Below are positions 17,234 through 25,908 of a stretch of DNA of 64,000 bases, piece by piece (within the stretch, counting starts at the first letter, position 1; every line of letters starts with the position of its first letter). The translations under genes were made by a program, and so were the position numbers. Origin of the DNA: Ruminococcus callidus ATCC 27760 (GTDB lineage Bacteria; Bacillota; Clostridia; Oscillospirales; Ruminococcaceae); contig NZ_KI260449.1 in assembly GCF_000468015.1 (NCBI RefSeq), forward strand, positions 1 to 64,000, written 5' to 3'. The notes under the pieces are model-generated. The model was not told the DNA's origin, searched no databases, and saw only the letters and a program-made list of their open reading frames with translations.

Positions 17234-17262
17234 ATTATACCTAAAGTCATGTCATTTGTCAA
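17234..17262 (-). promoter_or_regulatory. Promoter of the orphan antitoxin RNA
   Basis: On the minus strand, TTGACA (17262-17257) and TATAAT (17239-17234) are separated by 17 bases, as in the toxI locus. A perfect promoter suggests the RNA is expressed. Confidence 0.85.
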
Positions 17263-17301
17263 GAACTTTTTGAAAAAATCGATTGAGCAATGCTGTAATT
17301 A

Positions 17302-20300
17302 TTATTCCAGAGATTCCGCCTTTTTCTTTCCTTCTGCTTTTTCCAAAGTGGATTTTGAAATTGTTCTTGCATTTTTCTTTAATTTTGCCATTTCAAAATA
17401 AAATGTTCGTTGTGGTTTATTTCCGCTTTTTGCAGCTTCCATTGCTTCTTGATTCAAATCATCTCGAAGTGTGGTTAAACGTTCCGACTTTTCTCGAAGA
17501 ATATCTCCAGATGCAAACGGTTCAGCAAGAATTTTTTCAGCTTCTTTGGCATCTAAATTCAATTGGTTTAGAGCGTTTTGAGTTGCTGCAATTTTTTGAT
17601 CTAATGAAAATAACAGGCTTTCCAGATGCTTTAGATTAGTTGGGAAAGAAACGGAAAAATTTGTTGTGTATGGCTTTGAACCTTGCAATGTTGCCTGTAG
17701 GCAATTCTGATCTGGTGCAAATCGTATTGTGATTGGAAAGCCGTGTAATTCGCCGATTGGCAAAGGTTTGTTAGATTCGCCGATCAGCTTGCAGCACACG
17801 CTTTCTAATGCTTTTCCAGCTTCGGTGCGATCTGTATACGTTGTTCCATCCAGTGTTATTTTAAATGCTGGCAGATGTGTACTTTCATCAATCGGAAGAC
17901 TTTTGCAATGCTCCAGATCTTTTTTCATAGCATCTATGCTGAATTCAAGCCGCTGCTTTGCTTGAGGGTAGCGTTGAAGTTTATCTTGCATATCATAGTG
18001 TACATTTTGATACTCAGACTGCATGGACTTTAATTCTTTGACTTCGGATTCAAGCACCATAAGTTCCTTGATCCGTTCGTCACCAGTGCATAGAGCCTTG
18101 ATTTCACTGTAGGACAATGCTTGTTGGTCAACATCTTCGCAAGTACGAGCTGGTGTTTTAGAGGTGATAATCTGGCTGATAAATCGTTGTTTTGCCTCCA
18201 ACGTCTGATAACTATAGGCATCGAATGTTCCCTTGGTAACATAGCGGTATAGGTGTACTTGTTTGTTGATATTTCCTTGCCGAACCATTCTTCCACGACG
18301 TTGCTCCAGATCAGCTGGTCGCCATGGTATATCAAGATCATGAAGTGCAACAAGGCGATCTTGTACATTTGTACCAGTTCCCATTTTGGCGGTACTACCA
18401 ATCAACACTCGTACATCGCCGCATCGAACCTTTTCAAAAAGTTCTGCTTTTGCTTTTTCCGTTGGTGCATCGTGAATAAAAGCAATTTCCTTTTCTGGAA
18501 TTCCTCTTTCCATAAGCTTTTTCTTAATGTCATCATAGATGCAGAAATCACCGCTTTCTTCTAAGGAATCAGATATAATTTCTTCTTCATCAGATTGGGA
18601 TTTTGCTGTTTTTGCTGGCTTTCCTCTTGGAACACCTAAATCACAAAAAATGATTTGGGTAAGCTTGTCTGGTGCGGTTTCTTGGTGAATACGGTATACA
18701 TTATCTATGCACTGATTTAATTTTGTTTGAGGATTATCCTCAAAATCAGGGTTAATCAAACGGGGGTCTAAACCAACTTTTCTTCCATCGCCGGTAATGC
18801 GAAGCATATTATCTACTTCCGGATCCACAGCTCCACCTTGTATATCATCAGCTCTGTCAGCCAACTCTGTAACAAGTTTTTGCTGAAGTTCTGTAGGCTC
18901 TACATTGACAATGTGCATTTCACACTCTGGAACATTTAAGTGCAGCATATCCGCTGTTTTTACATCGGCACACTGTTTAAACATACTAGTAAGTTCAGGC
19001 ATATTTGCATAGCTTGCGATTCTGGTACGCTGCTTGAATTTATTTCCTGCCGGAGCAAGTTCCCAATCGGTTTTTTGCTTGCCGAAAGTCGAAACCCAGC
19101 TATCAAAATGATGTAGTCCTTTTTCCTGCAAAAAATCATACTGGAGATAACGCATCATTGTATGCAGTTCAGTGACAGAGTTTGATACAGGTGTGCCAGT
19201 TGCAAAAACAATGCCTCTGCCGCCTGTTTTTTCATCCATGTACCGACACTTTTGAAAAAGATCTAATGCTTTTTGAGATGCAGAATTTGATATACCAGCA
19301 ACATTTTGAAGTTTTGTCGCACAGAATAAATTCTTAAATTCGTGGGCTTCATCGACGAAAATGCGGTCTACGCCCAGCTGTTCAAATGGAATAACATCAT
19401 CTTGTTTTTTTACTTTTAGCGTTTCAATTTGTTTTTGCAATGATTTTCTGGTGCGTTCCATAGCTTTTACTTGAAAACTATCACCATTTTCATGTTTCAG
19501 TTGTTCTATGCTGGAGAGAATATCCTGAATTTGTTCTTCAAGTTGTCTTTCTTGGCGTTCTTGAGAAAGGGGAATATGTTTCAGTTGAGAGTGTCCTATT
19601 ATAACTGCATCAAAATTTCCAGAGGCAATTCTTGCAAAAAGTTCTTGTCGATTCTTTTTCTCAAAATCTTTTTTGGTGGTTACGAGAATATTGGCATTGG
19701 GATAAAGCTTTAGGAAGTCGTCGCCGATTTGTCCTGTTAAATGATTTGGAACTACAAAGAGTGATTTGTTACATAAGCCCAGTCGTTTGGATTCCATTGC
19801 CGTTGCAATCATTTCAAAGGTTTTTCCAGCACCGACGCTGTGTGCAAAAAGTGTATTTCCGCCGTAAATTGCATGGGCAATTGCATTTTTTTGATGTCCG
19901 TGTAACTGAATGCCAGCATTCATGCCCGGAAATGTTAAGTGAGAACCGTCATATTCTCTCGGTCGTATTGCATTAAATTTGCGATTGTAGGTGTCTACTA
20001 GATCTGCACGTCGTTGTGGATCTTGAAAAATCCATGATTCAAAGGATTCTTCTATTTTTTGTGCTTTTCGTTGTGCTGCTCTTGTGGCATCTAAATCTAA
20101 AACGCTTTTCTTTTCTTCTCCGTATCCCACAGACTTGTAGACCTTTGTCTCACGGAGATTTAAGAGATTTTCCATGATCTCATAAGCATTTTTACTGGAT
20201 GTACCGTAAGTTTGTGTAGCACTTACGGAACGGTCAGACCCTTTATTGGAAATGTGCCATTGATTTTCGGCAAATTCTATTGCAATGGATTTCTTTCCAA

Positions 20301-21970
20301 ATAGTTTTCTCATCCACGAATCTCTCTCAGATGCCTGAAGCGATTGCGGCGTATGCAGTGTTTCGTACAGAAATTGCTGATAATATTTGGGATCCACCCA
20401 TGTAGCACCGATTTTTACATCAATATCGCCTGCTTTTAGGGGCTCAGGCATTACTTCTTGCAATGCAGAAATGTTTGCTTCAAAGAGTGGATTGTTTTTT
20501 GCGGCTTCTATTGCATTATCTAACTTTTTTCGAATATCACCAGATAAATATTCAGATGCTTCTTGATAGATGATCTTCTCATCGTCAGAGCATTCTGGAA
20601 CAGGATAAATGCTTTTTGCTAACGTCAGTGCTGATACAATATCTTCCTTGGGAATGTCAGTCAGCTTTTGCATATAATCAAAGTCAACACACGCTTTTTC
20701 AGCCATTGATAATGCAAGAGCTTCTTGCGGTGTATCAACGTGTTCAATTGGTTTGGGCGGCTGAATGGTGCGTTTTGTAAAGAGATCTGATTTTGCAATA
20801 AGCTTTTCTTTTTCAAATTTGCTCTCTAGTGCACAAACTAAGGGAAAGGAAACATCATCTGAAAGTTGTGATGTGTTATAGGAACTGTGAAGTAAGCCAA
20901 AGCTTTCATAGAACGTGTCATAAGACTGATTTAATTTGCCCTGTAATGCCGTTAGAACCGTGTCAGAGCAATTTTCTTCTTGTGCCTGCAAAATTCCTCT
21001 TGTAACATCTCGAAGCGTGAGAAAGGCTTCCATACGTTTCTTTTTGGAAGGAGAGTCATTTCCATTCCAGCGAATCGTCTGATTTGGCTTTTTGTAGTAG
21101 ATTTCTCCGCTTTTGTCATCTGCAAAAAAGCTATAATTTCGAAGAACGGATGGGATTTCGATAGCAGCACCGTCTGCTGATTTTGCATATACTTCTTTTG
21201 TTCTTGTATCCGAAATTGCGGTTGACAATTGTGATACAGCCTGTGAGATCTGTTCTTTTAGATCAACACCATCTTCAGCTATAACCATGGTTCCGCTGCC
21301 ATATAGCTTATTTCCTTCTACAACAGTTCCAAGCACCATGTTAGGATTTTCGGCAAAATATCGATTGATTGGCAGTCCTTCATCCATTTCGCCAATAGAA
21401 ATCCAAATTTCTTTTTCTGGATCGGGAACTTTATGCTCGTTTTTCTGCAAAAAGATAATATCGGTTGTGACTTCTGTGCCTGCATTGCTTTTAAATGCAC
21501 CATTTTTGCCACCCGGTAAGCGAATTGCTCCAATAAAGTCTGCTTTTTCCGCTAATGCCTTTCTGGTGGATTCATCACGTTTATCCAGCGTTCCAGCTGA
21601 TGTTACAAATGCCACAATACCGCCGTCTTTTACTTTGTCCAGTGTTTCGGAAAAGAAATAGTCATGCAGCTTTGTTGTACCATGTTTGTCATCTTTGAAA
21701 CTCAACTCTCCAAAGGGGACATTTCCCACAGCAACATCAAAGCATCCATTTTGAAAATTGTTTTTTTCAAATCCTTGTATTGCAATGTCAGCATCGGGGT
21801 AAAGTTTCTGGGCGATTCTGCCGGATATGCTGTCGATCTCGACACCATAAAGCCGAGAATTTTTTTGCATTTCTTCCGGCATACGTCCGAAGAAGTTTCC
21901 GACACCCATTGCTGGTTCCAATACATTTCCGCCTTGAAAACCGAAATTTTCAAGTGCTTCATAGATGCCA
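17302..21970 (-). pseudogene. Methylase-helicase polyvalent protein, C-terminal part (split by IME-A)
   Basis: This is the larger fragment of a split gene; its first part is at 36561-39305. It opens inside an adenine-methylase-like fold: LEPAMGVGNFFG (SAM-binding) and AVGNVPFGEL (NPPF-like). A large superfamily II helicase follows, with GAGKTFEM (about 725 residues in), DEAHEFKNLF (about 885) and a C-terminal GRMVRQGN box (about 1240). The last 200 residues are coiled. Joined to the first part it gives about 2,471 residues in frame. Such proteins in Clostridia ICEs are thought to process or protect transferred DNA. The open frame extends to a TTG at 22023 inside IME-A without a clear ribosome binding site, so independent expression is doubtful. 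Confidence 0.88.
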
Positions 21971-22070
21971 TCAATTACGATAGAGCAAACAAATGGATAT
22001 AAAGTCCAAATCAGCTTTATCAACTTACAGAAAATTGCTGATATAGCAATAAATGAAAGGACTTATATCT

Positions 22071-22301
22071 ATGATCGATGCACTTTACAACTACCGCCAG
22101 GGCGATATTCACTCCACTGAGTTTTCGGACGATTTCAACAAGCTCTGCATACCGTTTGAAGATTCGCTGAGTGAGGAGCAGATTGACGTGTTTCACAAGA
22201 TACTTGACTGTGTGAGTGAAACCGCCGCCGCTGAAATGCGAGCTGCCTACAAGGTCGGCTTCAAGGACGGTGCAACTATGATGCAGGAGATTCAGGACTG
22301 A
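22071..22301 (+). CDS. Hypothetical 76-residue element protein
   Basis: This small acidic helical protein starts MIDALYNYRQGDIHSTEFSD. I recognise no characterised family. ATG 22071 is chosen because AAAGGA (22056-22061) is 9 bases upstream; the ATG at 22053 has no site. A hairpin terminator follows. It probably belongs to the IME-A backbone. Confidence 0.65.
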   Translation: MIDALYNYRQGDIHSTEFSDDFNKLCIPFEDSLSEEQIDVFHKILDCVSETAAAEMRAAYKVGFKDGATMMQEIQD

Positions 22302-22318
22302 TACAATCACTGCATAAG

Positions 22319-22372
22319 GAAAGGGCTATGTCCTCCGTGACCGTGTGCGGAAGGCATAGCCCTGATTTTTCT
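22319..22372 (+). terminator. Terminator after the 76-residue gene
   Basis: The arms AGGGCTATG / CATAGCCCT enclose a loop of about 24 bases and are followed by a T-rich tract. Confidence 0.75.
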
Positions 22373-22386
22373 TTTCAGATGCCTAT

Positions 22387-22520
22387 TCAGTTTTCGTCTA
22401 CAAGGTTCACTATCTTCGTGCCCTGTTTCTCAGCGTATTGTATCGTGCGGTATGCTCCGCCGCTTTTGTGCTGGATACAGCATACCACATACCACAAAGT
22501 CTGTTCGGTCAAAAGAAAAG
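22387..22520 (-). pseudogene. Remnant of a SLOG/DUF1273-like gene
   Basis: On the minus strand a fragment reads through QHKSGGAYRTIQYAEKQG, then TKIVNL, and stops. This matches the C-terminal GGAxxTxxYAxxxG pattern of SLOG-superfamily (YoqJ/DUF1273-like) nucleotide-binding proteins. Upstream, DRTDFVVC continues the expected fold but in another frame, so the fragment is both truncated and frameshifted. It is probably decayed cargo. Confidence 0.45.
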
Positions 22521-22603
22521 AAATAAGGCGGTTCTTTGGAGTCGCCTTATTATTACGCTATATCAAGAAAATTTCCAATAGGCAGCTTTTTTTAAAATAG
22601 GGG

Positions 22604-22632
22604 TTGACAAAAAGCAGCGTGAGTGGTATAAT
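22604..22632 (+). promoter_or_regulatory. Promoter of the XRE-methyltransferase operon
   Basis: TTGACA (22604-22609) and TATAAT (22627-22632) are separated by 17 bases, with TGG giving an extended -10. It lies 22 bases upstream of the XRE start. Confidence 0.88.
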
Positions 22633-22653
22633 AAATAAGTTGAGGTGAAATGT

Positions 22654-23013
22654 ATGGCTGGAGTCGGAGATGTTATAAAAACAAACAGGGAATTATGTGG
22701 GTATTCCCGAAAAAAACTTGCTGAGTTGAGCAATATCAGCGACAGTGAGTTAATGAAAATTGAAAATGGCGATAGAAAGAATCCAAGTTGGAAAAATCTC
22801 TGCGAAATAGCCAAAGCCCTCGATATTAGCCCTATTGAATTTATGATTGAAACAGGTTATATTACGCAAAACGACTTAAATCCAGCCTATATGCTCAAAA
22901 GAGTGGATAAGTTGGAAAAGGACGATTTGCGTGATCTTCAGCTTTTTATAGATTTCCTCATTTCAAGGAAAAAAACACGATTGGAAGGATCAGGTGAGAA
23001 CAATGGTTTATAG
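22654..23013 (+). CDS. XRE regulator of the R-M locus
   Basis: This protein of about 119 residues has an N-terminal Cro/CI helix-turn-helix (GDVIKTNRELCGYSRKKLAE, then ENGDRKNPSWKNLCEIAKAL). A short charged tail follows. ATG 22654 is preferred to GTG 22645 because TGAGGTG (22641-22647) then sits 6 bases upstream. It overlaps the methyltransferase gene. Small XRE proteins in this position are commonly controller proteins that delay restriction relative to methylation; that role is inferred. Confidence 0.82.
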   Translation: MAGVGDVIKTNRELCGYSRKKLAELSNISDSELMKIENGDRKNPSWKNLCEIAKALDISPIEFMIETGYITQNDLNPAYMLKRVDKLEKDDLRDLQLFIDFLISRKKTRLEGSGENNGL

Positions 23014-24055
23014 GTTAGGAGAACTGTTCTGCGGTCCAGGCGGTATTGCTTGGGGTGCGACTAATGCAGACATTGGTGATCCTGAGTATCGCATTGTTCA
23101 TCAATGGGCAAATGACTATGATGCTGATACCTGCAAAACATATCGTCATAATATTTGTCCTAATGCACCTGAAACAGTTTACCACGAAGATATACGCAAG
23201 TTCGATATGTCCCAGCTTGCCCCTATTGATGCTCTCGCTTTCGGTTTTCCCTGCAATGATTATAGTGTAGTTGGTGAGCAGAAGGGTATGAATGGTGTCT
23301 ATGGGCCGCTTTATTCGTATGGAGTAAAGGCACTCAAACAATTCAAGCCTATTTGGTTTTTGGCTGAAAATGTTGGCGGTCTGAAAAACGCTAATGACGG
23401 AAAGGCGTTTACTAAGATAATAGCAGAGCTTAAAGGGGCAGGCTACACAGTTGTTCCGCATTTATACAAATTTGAGGAATATGGTATCCCGCAAGCCCGT
23501 CATCGTATAATCATCGTAGGAATACGAAACGATATAGATGTTGTCTATCGTGTTCCGTCCTCTGCTCCGTATGCTAATGTGGATAATTCTTGCAGGACAG
23601 CTATCGAAGTTCCCCCTATCCCCGAAGATGCTTTCAATAACGAAAGAACTAAGCAGTCTCCGCAAGTGGTTGAACGCCTTACGCATATACTACCAGGACA
23701 AAATGCTTTTACTGCTAATTTGCCTGAACATTTAAGATTAAATATAACAGGTGCAAAAATCAGCCAGATATACAAAAGACTTGATCCCGATAAGCCGTCA
23801 TATACTGTAACAGGCAGCGGAGGCGGTGGTACACATATCTACCATTGGGATGAACCAAGAGCGTTGACAAACAGAGAACGTGCAAGGCTTCAGACATTTC
23901 CTGATGAATATGAATTTATAGGAAGTAAAGAGGGCGTTAGAAAACAGATTGGTATGGCTGTTCCATGCAGAGGTGCAAAAATCATTTTTGAAGCAATACT
24001 ACGGAGCTTTGCAGGTGTACCTTACGATTATATTGAACCTAATATTGAAGAATAA
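23003..24055 (+). CDS. DNA (cytosine-5-)-methyltransferase
   Basis: This Dcm-family enzyme of about 350 residues carries the ordered motifs. Motif I is GELFCGPGGIAWG. Motif IV is GFPCNDYS (catalytic Cys about residue 84). Motif VI is ENVGG, motif VIII is QARHRIIIVG, and the C-terminal LTNRERARLQTFPDEY and GMAVPCRGAK complete the fold. It methylates C5 of cytosine and would protect self DNA from the nucleases of the convergent operon. The presence of Vsr in the locus fits an m5C specificity. The start is ATG 23003 or GTG 22994. It is co-transcribed with the XRE gene and ends at a shared bidirectional terminator. Confidence 0.95.
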   Translation: MVYRLGELFCGPGGIAWGATNADIGDPEYRIVHQWANDYDADTCKTYRHNICPNAPETVYHEDIRKFDMSQLAPIDALAFGFPCNDYSVVGEQKGMNGVYGPLYSYGVKALKQFKPIWFLAENVGGLKNANDGKAFTKIIAELKGAGYTVVPHLYKFEEYGIPQARHRIIIVGIRNDIDVVYRVPSSAPYANVDNSCRTAIEVPPIPEDAFNNERTKQSPQVVERLTHILPGQNAFTANLPEHLRLNITGAKISQIYKRLDPDKPSYTVTGSGGGGTHIYHWDEPRALTNRERARLQTFPDEYEFIGSKEGVRKQIGMAVPCRGAKIIFEAILRSFAGVPYDYIEPNIEE

Positions 24056-24058
24056 ACT

Positions 24059-24094
24059 AATGGCTGTGTTCTAAAAAGCAAGAACACAGCCATT
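24059..24094. terminator. Bidirectional terminator between methyltransferase and nuclease operon
   Basis: AATGGCTGTGTTCT pairs perfectly with AGAACACAGCCATT. A/T-rich flanks lie on both sides, between two convergent operons. Confidence 0.9.
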
Positions 24095-24097
24095 TTC

Positions 24098-24499
24098 TTA
24101 TATTATTTCAAGATAAACCTCGGTTGGACTTGTAAAAGTAACCTTCACTTTACTGCCAGCAGATGCTCCGGCATAAGCGAACCAAGCGCCTAATCTTTTG
24201 AGATCGCCTTTAATGTCAAAATTCTTTGCATACGGATCACCAGCTTCAGTGTTTCCCTGAGCTAATAATAATTCTTCATTGATAAACCCATCGCTGGACG
24301 TTGCTATAAACTCATTATATCCAAGTCCAGTAAACGAGTTTTTTGAATTGTATATTTTATATGCAACAGCATAATTTCTGGGGATTGCAATATATCCTTC
24401 TCCTTGAATAGGTGCTCTGTTAGTAGGATTTCTGTATGTTCCCCATGCTACTTGTGAAGGTGTGAGAGAAACAATAAATGAATCACCAGTCTTAGGCAT
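24098..24499 (-). CDS. Unknown 133-residue protein at the end of the R-M operon
   Basis: I do not recognise the family. It is beta-rich (SFIVSLTPSQVAWGTYRNP, GEGYIAIPRNYAVAYKIY, then KVKVTFTSPTEVYLEII) and lacks an obvious nuclease motif. The fold pattern could fit a small DNA-recognition barrel such as the B3-like domain of PLD restriction enzymes, but that is a guess. It has a strong AGGAGG site and is the last gene of the five-gene nuclease operon. Confidence 0.7.
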   Translation of the reverse strand: MPKTGDSFIVSLTPSQVAWGTYRNPTNRAPIQGEGYIAIPRNYAVAYKIYNSKNSFTGLGYNEFIATSSDGFINEELLLAQGNTEAGDPYAKNFDIKGDLKRLGAWFAYAGASAGSKVKVTFTSPTEVYLEII

Positions 24500-24519
24500 A
24501 ATATATTCCTCCTAAATCA

Positions 24520-24933
24520 TTAGTTTATTATTTTTTCGTATAATGCTCTTAGATTATCGTCAGCTGATTTCTTTTTCAGCTGGCATTCCCAAATCGTAAG
24601 CACTCGCCAGCCTTGTGCTTCAAGCTGTTCTGTATTGCTCTTGTCACGTTCAACATTGCGGTTAATTTTCTTAGTCCAGTATTCAATATTGCTTGACGGC
24701 ATAACGAACCGTCCACAATCATGCTTATGCCAAAAACAACCGTTTACAAATATAATCGTCTTATATTTTCTTAGCACAATATCAGGCTTGCCAGGGAGAG
24801 TGCGAACATTTTTCCTATATCGTAAGCCTTTAGAGAACAGGTACTTTCGTACAATCTCCTCCGGCTTAGAATTGGTGCTTCTGATATGTGACATATTCAT
24901 ACTGCGGACTTCTTTTGAATGGTTATCCGGCAT
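24520..24933 (-). CDS. vsr: Very short patch repair (Vsr) endonuclease
   Basis: This 137-residue protein has the complete Vsr pattern: RSMNMSHIRSTNSKPEEIVR, then LPGKPDIVLRKYKTIIFVNGC (motif with catalytic Asp), FWHKHDCGRFVMP and the C-terminal RVLTIWECQL. Vsr nicks 5' of the T in T:G mismatches that arise by deamination of 5-methylcytosine. It fits the m5C methyltransferase of this locus. Its ATG overlaps the preceding stop (TGATG). Confidence 0.95.
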   Translation of the reverse strand: MPDNHSKEVRSMNMSHIRSTNSKPEEIVRKYLFSKGLRYRKNVRTLPGKPDIVLRKYKTIIFVNGCFWHKHDCGRFVMPSSNIEYWTKKINRNVERDKSNTEQLEAQGWRVLTIWECQLKKKSADDNLRALYEKIIN

Positions 24934-25907
24934 CAGCTATCACCTAAAGCCTTTTTGGGAGAAAAGTCCATATAGTAAAGCTCCTCGTCTATTTTGGCGA
25001 ATACAACGTCGGTACGTCCGTAACGCTCTAAATCCTGTTTCGTAACAGGGTGTCCGTTCGGCAAATTGAGCCTGTTTCTGAAATACTCACCTAAGAGCGA
25101 ATTGTTCATTGGTGTTGTCAATGCTTTATTGTTTTGTTGTTCAGCTCTAAGAATAAGCTGATGCCCGTCATCTGTCAACACTGTGAAGTGGCGGTCTGTC
25201 GGAAAGAAGTCCTGCCGTGCAATCTGTATTGGTATGCGGATATACGCTTCATTACGATTTCGTTTATCACGCTGTCCCCAATTCAAACCTGATGTTCCTG
25301 CAACTATGCCTTTATTGGTAAGCAAAGAAAGTGAAACGCTTTTAACCGTCCCACAGGATATACTGCCTATCAATTCAGCTTCATTGTCAAGAATAGGGTG
25401 GTTATTGCGAATGATAATCATATCATCAATTTCAGAATGATTGCAGTAACATGATCTGCTTTCGGCTTCTTGGTAATAATCATACGCTTCACTTGGCGAA
25501 CATTCCTGCATAATCTCACGCCTTGACGAAATAAAGGCATTCTGAGTAAAGTCTGCTGATCCCACAAAGGCAAGTTCAGGGTGTTCGCCTTTAAGCCAAA
25601 TATACAGATTTGAATGCTCAGGTGGATTATCTGATATATAATTACAGCTAAAAGACCTGACGCTCTTAGATGTATAAGTATTATGCAGTGAAAGAAATCC
25701 ATTGTGTGCTGGAATACTAATACCATCATAAGCGGTCATTCCGACAATCACCGATATATCAATAGGTGCAGTTTTTCTTTCCTGAAGCTGTTTCATATAC
25801 CATGATGACATATTTGGGGTAGCATAACTGCTCAATATCAGAAGTTTGTCCGCTCTGCAAGCGATAGGATCGAACAAGATCGGTTTTGTTATATCTCCTG
25901 TTATCAT
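24933..25907 (-). CDS. PLD/NgoFVII-family protein with degenerate active site
   Basis: This 324-residue protein has an N-terminal phospholipase-D-like domain and a C-terminal part resembling the B3-like DNA-binding domain of NgoFVII/BfiI-type enzymes. The expected HxK motif reads H98-S99-N100 (EHSNLYIW), so the lysine is replaced. The GSxN motif reads GSAD (116-119). The following Glu (E131) is retained. As read, the catalytic apparatus is incomplete, while the paralogue at 27775-28935 is intact. It may be a specificity or structural partner. It is coupled to Z1 upstream and Vsr downstream. Confidence 0.8.
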   Translation of the reverse strand: MITGDITKPILFDPIACRADKLLILSSYATPNMSSWYMKQLQERKTAPIDISVIVGMTAYDGISIPAHNGFLSLHNTYTSKSVRSFSCNYISDNPPEHSNLYIWLKGEHPELAFVGSADFTQNAFISSRREIMQECSPSEAYDYYQEAESRSCYCNHSEIDDMIIIRNNHPILDNEAELIGSISCGTVKSVSLSLLTNKGIVAGTSGLNWGQRDKRNRNEAYIRIPIQIARQDFFPTDRHFTVLTDDGHQLILRAEQQNNKALTTPMNNSLLGEYFRNRLNLPNGHPVTKQDLERYGRTDVVFAKIDEELYYMDFSPKKALGDS

Positions 25908-25908
25908 A

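Noticed and set aside
22021-22023. TTG start for an independent C-terminal helicase protein
   Set aside because: The codons before the host sequence come from the IME-A end and no ribosome binding site precedes them.
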